Origin: Streptomyces sp. ISL-66
Lineage (GTDB): Bacteria; Actinomycetota; Actinomycetes; Streptomycetales; Streptomycetaceae
Assembly: GCF_018614135.1 (NCBI RefSeq)
Contig: NZ_JAGGOW010000187.1
Location: 1 to 39,034, forward strand
DNA: 39,034 nt
Direction: 5' to 3'
Shown here: positions 25,044 through 34,718 of the stretch, piece after piece
How the letters are laid out: every line of letters begins with the position of its first letter
Numbering within the stretch: position 1 is the stretch's first letter
Program-made: the position numbers and the translations under genes
The notes under the pieces: model-generated
What the model saw: only the letters and a program-made list of their open reading frames with translations
Databases searched by the model: none
Told to the model about the DNA's origin: nothing

Positions 25044-25277
25044 TCAGGCCTGGCCGGCGAGCTCGTACCCGGCCTCGTCCACGGCGGCGCGGACGTCGGC
25101 CTCGGCGAGCGGGGCGGCCGAGACCACGGTGACCTCGCCGGTCGCGGCGACGGCCTTGACCGAGCTGACGCCCGCCAGGCCGGAGAGCTCGGCGGTCACC
25201 GCGCCCTCGCAGTGGCCGCAGGTCATGCCGGTCACCCGGTAGACGGTGGTGATCTGGGTGTCCGTGTCGGCGCTCAT
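25044..25277 (-). CDS. copZ: CopZ-like copper chaperone (HMA domain)
   Basis: 77 residues forming one heavy-metal-associated domain. The Cu(I)-binding motif is GMTCGHC in RVTGMTCGHCEGAVTAEL, and the fold pattern ends AVDEAGYELAGQA. It carries Cu(I) in the cytoplasm to CopA and to the CsoR repressor. ATG 25277 is preceded by AGGAGAA on the minus strand. It is the first gene of the copZ-copA operon, 79 bp downstream of the CsoR-type operator. Confidence 0.93.
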   Translation of the reverse strand: MSADTDTQITTVYRVTGMTCGHCEGAVTAELSGLAGVSSVKAVAATGEVTVVSAAPLAEADVRAAVDEAGYELAGQA

Positions 25278-25355
25278 GTCGTTCTCCTCTTCAAGGGCGT
25301 TTCCGGGCGACGGGAGCCGGCGGATCCCTCCACCGTTCCTCCCTACGCTCGAAGA

Positions 25356-25376
25356 CTATACCCCTAGGGGGTATAG
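25356..25376. promoter_or_regulatory. CsoR-type copper operator
   Basis: A 21-bp near-perfect palindrome, arms CTATACCCCT and AGGGGGTATAG, matches the known CsoR operator pattern TATACCCCTAGGGGGTATA. CsoR represses copper efflux genes until it binds Cu(I). It lies 79 bp upstream of copZ and 79 bp upstream of the divergent antiporter pseudogene, so both could have been controlled. Confidence 0.88.
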
Positions 25377-25455
25377 ATGCGAGCATCCGCCGAGATCTTT
25401 TGCCGCGGCTGCGGCCGCGCGTCGCTCCATCACAATCGATATGAATCGTATGTAA

Positions 25456-26575
25456 ATGGCACGTATGGAGCATTCGGGGATCACTCTCATCCTGATCATG
25501 GCGATCGCGGTTCTCGCCCCCGTGCTCGCGTACGGGATCTCGCGGCGGCTGCCCGTACCGCTGGTGATCTTCGAGATCGCGCTGGGTGTCCTGGTCGGGC
25601 CGGACGTCCTCGGCTGGGCGCACACCGGCGAGGTGATCGACGTGCTCAGCGAGCTCGGCCTCGCCATGCTGATCTTCCTGGCCGGCTACGAGATCCAGTT
25701 CGACCGGGTCAAGGGCGACACCCTCAAACGGTCGGTCCGGGCCTGGCTGATCGCCCTCGCGCTCGGCCTCGGAGTCGGGGTGCTCCTGGCCCACGGCGGC
25801 GGGTTCGACAAGGGCGTCTACATCGGCACCGCGCTCACCAGTACGGCCCTCGGCGGTGTTCTGGGCGCTGCGGCCCAAGCCGCCCTGGTTCTCCCGGGTC
25901 ATCGCCCGGACCCTGCACACCAGCGGTCAGTTCGCGGTGCGGCTGGTGGTGCTGGTGCTCGTGGCGTTCCTGGCGCTGGCCGAGGTGCTCGGCCTCGACG
26001 TGCTGCTCGGCGCCTTCGCCGCGGGGCTGATCATCCGGCTGGTGCTGCACGGGGCCGCGCCGGAGAGCAGCGAGGCCGTGCTGTCGAAGGTGGAGGCCAT
26101 GGGCTTCGGGTTCCTGGTGCCGCTGTTCTTCGTGGTCACCGGGATCGAGTTCGACCTCGGCGCGCTGCTCGGGGGCGGGCGGGTCCTGCTGTTGCTGCCG
26201 GTGTTCCTGGTGCTGTTCCTCATCGTGCGCGGGCTGCCCATGTGGCTGCTGGCCCCCCGGGACCTGGCGCGGCGGGACCGGTCGGCGCTGGCGCTGTTCG
26301 GCTCCACGGCGCTGCCCCTGGTGGTGGCGATCACCACGCTGGGCGTGCAGGACGGCAAGGTCGGGTCGGGGGAGGCGGCGGCGCTGGTCGGGGCCGCGAT
26401 GGTCTCCGTACTGGTGTTTCCGCTGGTGGGGCTGCGACTGCGGGCGGGTGCGGGTGCGGGTGCGGGACCCGGTCGGGGTGCGGGACCCGGTGCGGGTGCG
26501 GCCGGTGCGGGCCGGCCGGAGTCCGGGGGGCGGGGATCCGGGGCGGGGGTCAGTGAGGGGCAGGAGGCGTGGTGA
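25456..26575 (+). pseudogene. CPA2-type cation/proton antiporter, broken by an internal frameshifting deletion
   Basis: ATG 25456 (or 25465, MEHSG) opens a membrane protein: VIFEIALGVLVGPDVLGW, ELGLAMLIFLAGYEIQFDRV, then YIGTALTSTALG, a CPA2/KefB-type core. At 25852-25856 the frame changes: the family sequence resumes in frame +2 as VFWALRPKPPWFSRVIARTL, then LGLDVLLGAFAAGLIIRLVL and PLFFVVTGIEFDLGALL. In homologues I recall some 60-70 residues lie between these blocks, including a GEFGP segment; they are absent, and the join is out of frame. So the gene has lost about 200 nt, not a multiple of three, or the assembly is wrong here. Sequence after the join keeps family residues, so loss is recent. 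The tail is Gly/Ala rich. Confidence 0.8.
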
Positions 26576-26608
26576 ACATCGGGTGGGCGCGGGTGGGGGC
26601 GCCCTTGC

Positions 26609-26635
26609 GGACGGGACCGGGGGAAGGTCCCGTCC
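26609..26635. terminator. Bidirectional hairpin terminator
   Basis: GGACGGGACC (26609-26618) pairs perfectly with GGTCCCGTCC (26626-26635) over a 7-nt loop GGGGGAA. It sits between the antiporter pseudogene and the oppositely oriented HTH gene, which end toward each other. There is no U-run, as is common in Streptomyces. Confidence 0.6.
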
Positions 26636-26652
26636 GGGTCCGGCGGTCGGGC

Positions 26653-26853
26653 TCAGTCCTCGCGGCGTCCCCGGTTGCCGGGACGCCGGGCCACCCAGGT
26701 GCGGACGGTGTCCGCGTACCAGTAGGGCTTCCCGCCCTCCACGTGGTCGGGCGCGGGCAGCAGCCCGTGCTTGCGGTAGGAACGCACGGTGTCCGGCTGG
26801 ACCCGGATGTGGGCGGCGATCTCCTTGTACGACCACAGCTGCCGGTCGCTCAT
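26653..26853 (-). CDS. Small MerR-like helix-turn-helix DNA-binding protein
   Basis: 66 residues from ATG 26853, which has a perfect AAGGAGGT ribosome site; a longer frame from 26922 lacks one. Sequence SYKEIAAHIRVQPDTVRSYRKHGLLPAPDHVEGGKPYWY is a winged HTH of the MerR/excisionase kind: a helix-turn-helix, then RKHGLLPAPD and an aromatic wing. No dimerisation helix or metal site follows, so it is a minimal DNA-binding domain. The family is common in Streptomyces and its targets are mostly unknown. It stands alone, downstream of a GC-dyad region and convergent with the antiporter pseudogene. Confidence 0.8.
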   Translation of the reverse strand: MSDRQLWSYKEIAAHIRVQPDTVRSYRKHGLLPAPDHVEGGKPYWYADTVRTWVARRPGNRGRRED

Positions 26854-27022
26854 CCTCGACACCTCCTTGTCCACGCCGCAGGGCCGGCCGGGAGGCCGTC
26901 GAGGGAGCCGGCGCGTGGACACTGACGATCACTCAGGTTGTGCCCGGAGAACGACGCTGGGTGAGGGGAGGGGAGGGCCTGTCGAACGGCTGTGACGGAA
27001 AACCCGCGTAACGGGGATATGC

Positions 27023-27105
27023 GTGACACGAGGGTGACCCCTGTGACACACACGGAACATCCGCCACGTAGAGCGCATGCGGCATGTGCACCACATATGC
27101 CGCAT
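27023..27105. promoter_or_regulatory. Repeats upstream of the HTH gene: GTGAC triplet and 12-bp inverted repeat
   Basis: GTGACAC at 27023 and 27043, with GTGACCC at 27034, form spaced direct repeats. ATGCGGCATGTG (27077-27088) and CATATGCCGCAT (27094-27105) form an inverted repeat with 11 of 12 pairs and a 5-bp spacer. They lie in the 318-bp gap between the HTH gene (start 26853) and iolG (stop 27172). The dyad could be an operator or the iolG terminator. No gene is seen in this gap. Confidence 0.4.
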
Positions 27106-27171
27106 GTAGCACAGGGGTTGGGCAGGGTGGGAACGGGCGGGCGGGTGCGCGGGAGGGGGCGGCGGACCCGG

Positions 27172-28188
27172 TCAGCGGTCGTAGAGGGCCGGGCGCCGCA
27201 CCTGCTCCACCAGGGTCCGTACGCCGCTGCGCGCCGCGGCCAGGCCCGCCTCGGAGACGGCGGACGCCGCATAGCCGTCCCACGCGTCGGGCCCGTCCAC
27301 CCGGCCCCGCGCGGCCGCGGCGACCCACCCGCGCAGTTGGCGGTCGTAGGCGTCGGCGAACCGCACCGTGAAGTCCTGGTCGATCTCCCCGCCCCAGCGG
27401 CCCGCGGACTGGACGACCATCGCGTGGCCGTCGCCGATCCGGGCGCTGCCCGCCTCGCCGACCGCCTCGCACTGCACCTGGTAGCCGACACCGCAGTTGA
27501 CGAAGACCTCCACGTCCACGACGGCCCCGCCGGAGGTCTCCAGGAGGACCAGCCGGGGATCGCGCAGTCCCTCGGGGGCGGCGGAGGTGGAGGTGGGGGA
27601 GAGCACGGTGACCGCGGTGATCTCCTGGCCGAGCAGCCAGCGGGCCGCGTCCACCTCGTGCACCGCCGAATCGCTGATCAGCATGTCGCTGGTGAAGAAG
27701 GACGGCGAGGCGGCGTTGCGGTGCCGGCAGTGCAGGAAGAGCGGCCGCCCGATGCCGCCGGTGTCGAGCAGCTCCTTGAGCCGCACGTACTCGGTGTCGT
27801 AACGCCGCATGAAACCGACCTGGACGAGTCTGCGGCCGAGCCGCGCCTCCGCCTCCATGATCCGCAGTCCGCCCACCGGATCCGGGGTCAGCGGCTTCTC
27901 GCAGAGCACCGGCAACCGCCGTGCCAGCGCGTGCAGGATCGCCTCCTCGTGGGCGGGTCCCGGCGAGGCGATCAGTACGGCGTCCACCCCGGGCGCGGCT
28001 ATCGCGGCCGCCGGATCGGTGTGCGCGCTCACGCCCTCCAGGGCGCCCGCGACCTCCTTGACCCGGTCCCCGTCCGGGTCGGCCACGGCCACCACCCGGG
28101 CCCCGCCGACGCTCCGCCCGAAGCGGCGGACGTGGTCGGCTCCCATCTTCCCGGTGCCGATGACGGCGATGCCGAGCGTGCTGGTCAT
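27172..28188 (-). CDS. iolG: Gfo/Idh/MocA oxidoreductase, probable inositol 2-dehydrogenase
   Basis: 338 residues, the size of myo-inositol 2-dehydrogenases. ATG 28188 is preceded by GAGGAA. The Rossmann motif IGTGKMG near residue 10 binds NAD. CEKPLTPD supplies the family EKP lysine. DMLISDSAVHEVDAARWLL has the Asp and His positions that IolG uses for catalysis. The reaction is inositol + NAD to 2-keto-inositol (scyllo-inosose). It lies 26 nt downstream of a TIM-barrel gene on the same strand, with iolC divergent, so the inositol assignment is strong. A related sugar or scyllo-inositol substrate is possible. Confidence 0.85.
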   Translation of the reverse strand: MTSTLGIAVIGTGKMGADHVRRFGRSVGGARVVAVADPDGDRVKEVAGALEGVSAHTDPAAAIAAPGVDAVLIASPGPAHEEAILHALARRLPVLCEKPLTPDPVGGLRIMEAEARLGRRLVQVGFMRRYDTEYVRLKELLDTGGIGRPLFLHCRHRNAASPSFFTSDMLISDSAVHEVDAARWLLGQEITAVTVLSPTSTSAAPEGLRDPRLVLLETSGGAVVDVEVFVNCGVGYQVQCEAVGEAGSARIGDGHAMVVQSAGRWGGEIDQDFTVRFADAYDRQLRGWVAAAARGRVDGPDAWDGYAASAVSEAGLAAARSGVRTLVEQVRRPALYDR

Positions 28189-28214
28189 GTCGGTTTCCTC
28201 CACGAGGGGTTCGG

Positions 28215-29129
28215 TCAGCGGGCGCCGCAGGAGCGCAGGTAGGCGCGGGTGCGGCGGGCGATCGGCAACGGCTGGTCGGGCGGGCACGGGTACATGTCCT
28301 GCTCCACGATGGCGAACAGGTCCACGCCGAGCCGCTGCGCGGCCGCCAGCACCGGCTCCAGCGCGGGCACCCCGGCGGGTGGCTCGCACATCACGCCACG
28401 GGCCACCGCAGGCCCGAACGGCACTTGCTCCGCGATGACTTCGGCGAGGATCCGCGGGTCCACCTGCTTGAGGTGGAGGTAGCCGATCCGCTCGGCGAAG
28501 GTCTCGATGGCCCGGACGCTGTCGCCGCCGCAGTACGCGTAGTGCCCCGTGTCGAGGCAGAGCGAGACCAGCTCGGGGTCGGTGGCGTCGAGGAACCGGG
28601 CCACGTTGTCCGGGGTGTCGATGTGCGTGTCGGCATGCGGGTGGACCACGATCCGCAGCCCGTACTCGTCCCGGACCCACCGTCCCAGCCGCTCGGTCTG
28701 CGTGGTCAGTTCGCGCCAGCCGTCGGGCGTCAGGGTGCGGTCCTCCAGCACCTCGCCCGTCTTGTCGTCCCGCCAGAAGGACGGGATGACCACGAGGTGC
28801 GCCGCGCCCACGGCCCGGGTGAGCTCCGCGATCCGCGACACGTGCTCCCAGGTGTCCTCCCACACGGCGGGCCCGTGATGGAGTCCGGTGAAGACGGTTC
28901 CCGCGGAAACCCGCAGGCCGCGCTCGGCGACCTCGGCGGCGAGCCGGACGGGATCGGTGGGCAGGTATCCGTAGGGCCCCAGTTCGATCCACTCGTACCC
29001 GGCGTCGGCGACCTCGTCGAGGAACCTCTCCCACGGGGTCTGCCGGGGGTCATCGGGGAACCAGACCCCCCAGGAGTCCGGAGCCGAACCGATGCGGATA
29101 CGGGTCAACGCGGGCGGTGAGGACGTCAT
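28215..29129 (-). CDS. TIM-barrel sugar isomerase/dehydratase of the inositol cluster (IolE/IolI/IolH-like)
   Basis: 304 residues of the xylose isomerase-like TIM-barrel family. The start is GSAPDSWGVWFPDD. Metal ligands are visible: His in IVVHPHADTHIDT, Asp/His in LCLDTGHYAYCGG, Lys/Asp in LHLKQVDPRILAE, and Glu in AIVEQDMYP. AAGGTGG precedes ATG 29129. It is first in a two-gene unit with iolG and divergent from iolC, 60 bp away. It may be inosose dehydratase (IolE), which no other gene here would supply, or inosose isomerase (IolI). N-terminal motif and length do not decide this, so no symbol is given. Confidence 0.8.
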   Translation of the reverse strand: MTSSPPALTRIRIGSAPDSWGVWFPDDPRQTPWERFLDEVADAGYEWIELGPYGYLPTDPVRLAAEVAERGLRVSAGTVFTGLHHGPAVWEDTWEHVSRIAELTRAVGAAHLVVIPSFWRDDKTGEVLEDRTLTPDGWRELTTQTERLGRWVRDEYGLRIVVHPHADTHIDTPDNVARFLDATDPELVSLCLDTGHYAYCGGDSVRAIETFAERIGYLHLKQVDPRILAEVIAEQVPFGPAVARGVMCEPPAGVPALEPVLAAAQRLGVDLFAIVEQDMYPCPPDQPLPIARRTRAYLRSCGAR

Positions 29130-29189
29130 GCGGCCACCTTAAAGTGCGACGCTCTGGGGGACGGGGAGCACTCGGTCGGGAGGAATGGT

Positions 29190-30206
29190 GTGGTGATGAG
29201 TACGGATCCGTTGGCGTTCGACCTGATCACGATGGGACGGATCGGGGTGGATCTCTACCCCCTGAAGACCGGCGTACCGCTCGCGGAGGCGGACACCTTC
29301 GGGAAGTTCCTGGGCGGGTCCCCGACCAACGTCGCGGTCGCGGCGGCGCGGCTGGGGCGGCGGACGGCGGTGATCACGCGGACCGGCGCGGATCCCTTCG
29401 GGGAGTACCTCCGCTCGGAGCTGCGCGGCTTCGGCGTGGACGACCGCTGGGCCGGGGAGGTGGCGGCCCTTCCGACGCCGGTCACCTTCTGCGAGATCTT
29501 CCCGCCGGACCACTTCCCGCTGTACTTCTACCGCTACCCGAAGGCCCCGGACCTGGAGATCGGCGCGGACGAGGTGGACCTCGACGCGGTGCGTGCGGCC
29601 CGGGTGTTCTGGATGACGGGTACGGGGCTCAGCGCGGAGCCGAGCCGGACGGCGACGCTGGGCGCGCTGGAGGCACGGGGCAAGGCCGGGATCACCGTCT
29701 TCGACCTGGACTGGCGGCCGATGCTGTGGCCTTCCGGGGACGGGGCCGGCGGCGCGGGCGGGGCCGGGGGCGCCGGCGGGGATTCCGGGCCCGGCGAGTG
29801 GTACCGGCGGGCCCTCGGTCTCGCGACGGTGGCCGTCGGGAACGCCGAGGAGTGCGCGGTCGCCACCGGCGAGAGCGAACCGCACGCGGCGGCCCGGGCG
29901 CTGCTCGCGGCCGGAGTGGAGCTGGCGGTGGTGAAACGGGGCCCGGAGGGGGTGCTCGCGCTCCACCGCGACGGGACGGCGGTGGAGGCCGCGCCCGTGC
30001 CGGTGACGGTGGTCAACGGGCTGGGCGCGGGGGACGCGTTCGGCGGGGCCCTGTGCCACGGGCTCCTCGCCGGGTGGGAGTTGGAGCGGGTGATCCGCTA
30101 CGCGAACGCGGCCGGGGCGATCGTGGCCTCGCGGCTGGCCTGTTCGACGGCGATGCCGTTCGCGCACGAGGTGGAGGAGGTGCTGGACCGTGCCGGTGGT
30201 GTCTGA
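29190..30206 (+). CDS. iolC: 5-Dehydro-2-deoxygluconokinase (PfkB family)
   Basis: 338 residues. GTG 29190 is taken because GGGAGG ends 6 nt before it; GTG 29193 and ATG 29196 are alternatives in frame. PfkB motifs are clear: FLGGSPTNVAVAAARLGRRT for substrate, NGLGAGDAFGGALCHGLLAG with the catalytic Asp and anion hole. IolC phosphorylates 5-dehydro-2-deoxygluconate in inositol degradation. A Gly/Ala-rich insertion (GDGAGGAGGAGGAGG, about 29737-29790) lies before YRRALGL and is not typical. First gene of the plus-strand operon; its end overlaps iolB by 17 nt. Confidence 0.9.
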   Translation: MVMSTDPLAFDLITMGRIGVDLYPLKTGVPLAEADTFGKFLGGSPTNVAVAAARLGRRTAVITRTGADPFGEYLRSELRGFGVDDRWAGEVAALPTPVTFCEIFPPDHFPLYFYRYPKAPDLEIGADEVDLDAVRAARVFWMTGTGLSAEPSRTATLGALEARGKAGITVFDLDWRPMLWPSGDGAGGAGGAGGAGGDSGPGEWYRRALGLATVAVGNAEECAVATGESEPHAAARALLAAGVELAVVKRGPEGVLALHRDGTAVEAAPVPVTVVNGLGAGDAFGGALCHGLLAGWELERVIRYANAAGAIVASRLACSTAMPFAHEVEEVLDRAGGV

Positions 30207-31092
30207 GGCGGAGATGGCCTTCACGCGGCTGAGGGTGCTGGACCTCGAACCGGGCGAGGCGTACGCGCACGCGTGCGGGGACGCGGAGTGGATCGTGCTT
30301 CCGCTGGCCGGAGGCTGCGAGGTCCGCTGCGCCGAGCCGCTCCCCGGCCGGGCGGATCCGGCCCGGCGGACGATCGGGGCCCGTGGCCCGGGCCACGGCG
30401 CCGACGGCGGACCGCCGGTCTTCGAACTGCGGGGGCGCCGCGCGGTGTTCGACGCGGTCACCGACTTCGCCTACCTGCCCCGCGACGGCGGCGCGGAGAT
30501 CACCTCCGTCACCGGCGGACGGTTCGCGCTCGTCGGGGCGCGGTGCGAGCGCAGGCTCCCCGCGCGGTACGGGCCCGCCCGGGAGGTTCCGGTGGAACTG
30601 CGGGGCGCCGGGTCCTGCTCGCGGCAGGTCAACAACTTCGCCGCCGCCGAAGCCTTCGCGTGCGACCGGCTCATCGCCGTCGAGGTGCTCACGCCGGGCG
30701 GGAACTGGTCCTCGTACCCGCCCCACAAGCACGACGAGCACCGGCCCGGCGAGGAATCCCGGCTGGAGGAGATCTACTACTACGAGATCCGCGGCCACGG
30801 GGACACGCCCGGACTCGGATACCAGCGTGTGAGCCCCTCCCCGGGCGGGAAGACCGACATCCTCACCGAGGTGAGGACCGGGGACGCCGTGCTCATCCCC
30901 GACGGCTGGCACGGTCCGTCCATCGCCGCGCCCGGACACGACATGTACTACCTCAACGTCATGGCGGGGCCCGACGAGACCCGGGAGTGGCTCATCCGCG
31001 ATCACCCCGATCACGGCTGGATCCGCTCCACCTGGTCCGGCCGGGACGTCGACCCCCGGCTCCCCTTCTACCGCGCGGAGGACCCCGCATGA
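30190..31092 (+). CDS. iolB: 5-Deoxy-glucuronate isomerase
   Basis: 300 residues from GTG 30190, with GGAGGAGG at 30173-30180. It is a cupin with the metal ligands of IolB: His-His-Glu in YPPHKHDEHRPGEESRLEEI and His in PDGWHGPSIAAPG. It converts 5-deoxy-glucuronate to 5-dehydro-2-deoxygluconate, the IolC substrate. The N terminus lacks about 20-25 residues that IolB proteins often carry before the conserved LRVLDLEPGEAYAH block, but GDAEWIVLPLAGG is present. Overlaps iolC by 17 nt and iolD by ATGA (31089-31092), so all are translationally coupled. Confidence 0.92.
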   Translation: MPVVSEAEMAFTRLRVLDLEPGEAYAHACGDAEWIVLPLAGGCEVRCAEPLPGRADPARRTIGARGPGHGADGGPPVFELRGRRAVFDAVTDFAYLPRDGGAEITSVTGGRFALVGARCERRLPARYGPAREVPVELRGAGSCSRQVNNFAAAEAFACDRLIAVEVLTPGGNWSSYPPHKHDEHRPGEESRLEEIYYYEIRGHGDTPGLGYQRVSPSPGGKTDILTEVRTGDAVLIPDGWHGPSIAAPGHDMYYLNVMAGPDETREWLIRDHPDHGWIRSTWSGRDVDPRLPFYRAEDPA

Positions 31093-33017
31093 CGATCCGG
31101 ACCCCGACCGGGAACGAGGCCGGGACCGCGACCGGGCCCGGGACCGCGATCCGGCTCACGGTCGCGCAGGCCCTCGTCCGGTTCCTCAGCCGGCAGTACA
31201 CCGAGCGCGACGGTCAGCGCCACCGGCTCATCGCCGCCACCTGGGGGATCTTCGGGCACGGGAACGTGGCCGGGATCGGGCAGGCGCTGCTGGAGACCGG
31301 ACAGGACGCGATGCCGTTCCTGCAGGGCCGCAACGAGCAGGCCATGGTGCACGCCGCCGTCGGGTACGCCCGGCAGAGCGGGAGGCTGTCCGCGCACGCC
31401 GTCACCACCTCCATCGGGCCGGGGGCCACCAACCTCGTCACGGGGGCCGCGCTCGCCACCGTCAACCGGATCCCCGTGCTCCTGCTGCCCGGGGACACCT
31501 TCGCCACCCGCCCCGCCGACCCCGTGCTCCAGCAGCTCGAAGTCCCCTACGCGGGTGACGTGTCCGTCAACGACACCCTGCGCCCCGTATCCCGCTACTT
31601 CGACCGGATCACCCGCCCCGAGGCCCTGATCCCCGCCGCCCTCCACGCCATGCGGGTCCTCACCGACCCCGTCCAGACCGGCGCCGTCACGCTCGCGCTG
31701 CCCCAGGACGTGCAGGCCGAGGCGTACGACTGGCCGGAGGAGTTCTTCGCCGAGCGCGTGTGGGGCGTCCGCCGGCCCCGCCCCGACCGTACGGAGCTCG
31801 CGCGCGCCGCCGAGACCGTACGCGGCTCCGCGCGGCCGCTGGTCATCGCGGGCGGCGGGATCCGGCACAGCGCGGCGCAGGAGGCGCTGGCGCGGTTCGC
31901 GCAGGACACCGGGATCCCGGTCGCCTCCACCCAGGCGGGCAAGGGGGCGCTGACCTGGGACCACCCCGCCGACGTGGGCGGAATCGGCCACACCGGCACG
32001 GCCACCGCCGACGCGCTGGCCCGGGAGGCCGATCTGGTGATCGCCGTAGGGACCCGGCTGACGGATTTCACCACCGCCTCCGCGACCCTGTTCAGCGCCC
32101 CGGGCGTGCGGTTCCTCGGGCTCAACCTCGACCCGTACGACGCCCACAAGCTCGCCGCCCACCCGCTGGTCTGCGATGCGCGCGTGGGCCTGGAAGACCT
32201 CCGGGACGCGGTGTGCGGGTACCGCGTGGACCCCGGGTACGAGTCGGCGTACAAAGAGAGGAAAAGAGGATGGGAGCGGCTGGTGGACCGGGCCTACGCG
32301 GCTCCCGACGAGGATGCCGTCCCCACCCAGGCACAGGTGCTCGGCCTGCTCGACGGCCTCGTGGACGGCACCGACGTGCTGATCAACGCCGCCGGCTCGC
32401 TCCCCGGGGACCTGCACAAGCTCTGGCGGGCCGGATCCCCGGACCAGTACCACGTGGAGTACGGCTACTCCTGCATGGGCTACGAGATCCCCGCCGCGAT
32501 CGGGGTGGCGCTGGCCGCGCCCGGCCGCCCCGTGTGGGCACTGGTCGGCGACGGCACGTACCTGATGAACCCGACCGAGATCGTCACCGCCGTCCAGGAG
32601 CGGATCCCGGTCAAGGTGGTCATCCTCGACAACCACGGCTACGCCTCGATCGGCGGCCTGTCGGGGGCGGTGGGCGGTGAGGGGTTCGGGACCGCGTACC
32701 GCTTCCGGGCGCCCGACGGCTCGTACACCGGGGACCCCCTTCCGGTGGATCTCGCGGCGAACGCCGCCTCGCTCGGGATGGCCGTGATCCGCACCCGCAC
32801 CGTGGGTGACCTGCGGAAAGCCCTCGCCGAGGCGCGGATGGCGGACCGCCCCACATGTGTCTACGCACAGACCCGAACACCCGACACTGTGTCGGGCCCA
32901 CCCCCGGCACAGGCGTGGTGGGATGTTCCTGTGGCCGAGACCGCGACCCGTGCGTCGGCGGCCCGGGCCCGCGAAGAGTACGACCGGCAAGCCGCGCAGC
33001 GACGTCGCCATCTGTGA
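31089..33017 (+). CDS. iolD: 3D-trihydroxycyclohexane-1,2-dione acylhydrolase
   Basis: 642 residues, the length of IolD. It is a ThDP enzyme: catalytic Glu in GRNEQAMVHAAVGYARQ, PVLLLPGDTFATR, IGPGATNLVTGAALA, and C-terminal GDGTYLMNPTEIVTAVQERI, then VVILDNHGYASIGG. IolD hydrolyses the C-C bond of the inositol ring dione to 5-deoxy-glucuronate. The ATG at 31089 overlaps the iolB stop (ATGA). It precedes iolA by 11 nt. It differs from the ThDP enzyme at 1736 in having the normal NH pair of its metal motif. Confidence 0.95.
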   Translation: MTIRTPTGNEAGTATGPGTAIRLTVAQALVRFLSRQYTERDGQRHRLIAATWGIFGHGNVAGIGQALLETGQDAMPFLQGRNEQAMVHAAVGYARQSGRLSAHAVTTSIGPGATNLVTGAALATVNRIPVLLLPGDTFATRPADPVLQQLEVPYAGDVSVNDTLRPVSRYFDRITRPEALIPAALHAMRVLTDPVQTGAVTLALPQDVQAEAYDWPEEFFAERVWGVRRPRPDRTELARAAETVRGSARPLVIAGGGIRHSAAQEALARFAQDTGIPVASTQAGKGALTWDHPADVGGIGHTGTATADALAREADLVIAVGTRLTDFTTASATLFSAPGVRFLGLNLDPYDAHKLAAHPLVCDARVGLEDLRDAVCGYRVDPGYESAYKERKRGWERLVDRAYAAPDEDAVPTQAQVLGLLDGLVDGTDVLINAAGSLPGDLHKLWRAGSPDQYHVEYGYSCMGYEIPAAIGVALAAPGRPVWALVGDGTYLMNPTEIVTAVQERIPVKVVILDNHGYASIGGLSGAVGGEGFGTAYRFRAPDGSYTGDPLPVDLAANAASLGMAVIRTRTVGDLRKALAEARMADRPTCVYAQTRTPDTVSGPPPAQAWWDVPVAETATRASAARAREEYDRQAAQRRRHL

Positions 33018-33028
33018 AGGAGCAAGGC

Positions 33029-34528
<1,500 letters not shown>

Positions 34529-34546
34529 CGCCGTAGGCCGCGCGCG

Positions 34547-34663
34547 GTTGGAGCGCCGGCTTGTTGGACCGCTGATTGTCCGACCGCCGGCTGTCGACCG
34601 CCGACGGTCGGACCGCCAGGCTGTTGGACCGCCAGGCTGTTGGGCCGCTCGTCGTCGGACCGC
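34547..34663 (+). repeat. 15-16 bp degenerate tandem repeat after iolA, core GTNGGACCGC
   Basis: Eight copies of a GTTGGACCGC-like core begin at 34547, 34563, 34578, 34593, 34607, 34623, 34639 and 34654, so the period is 14-16 bp. The exact GTTGGACCGC appears at 34563 and 34623; GTCGGACCGC at 34607 and 34654. It is between the stop codon and the terminator, as with the citrate synthase array, which shares the core. Confidence 0.7.
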
Positions 34664-34696
34664 TCGCCCCCCGCAACCCTCACCGCGGGGGGCGAG
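34663..34696. terminator. Bidirectional terminator between iolA and the hydrolase
   Basis: CTCGCCCCCCGC (34663-34674) pairs perfectly with GCGGGGGGCGAG (34685-34696), a 12-bp stem with a 10-nt loop. It lies between convergent genes and can serve both strands. The rest of the gap holds the tandem repeat array. Confidence 0.75.
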
Positions 34697-34718
34697 CCCG
34701 TTGTCGCCCGGCCGGAGG

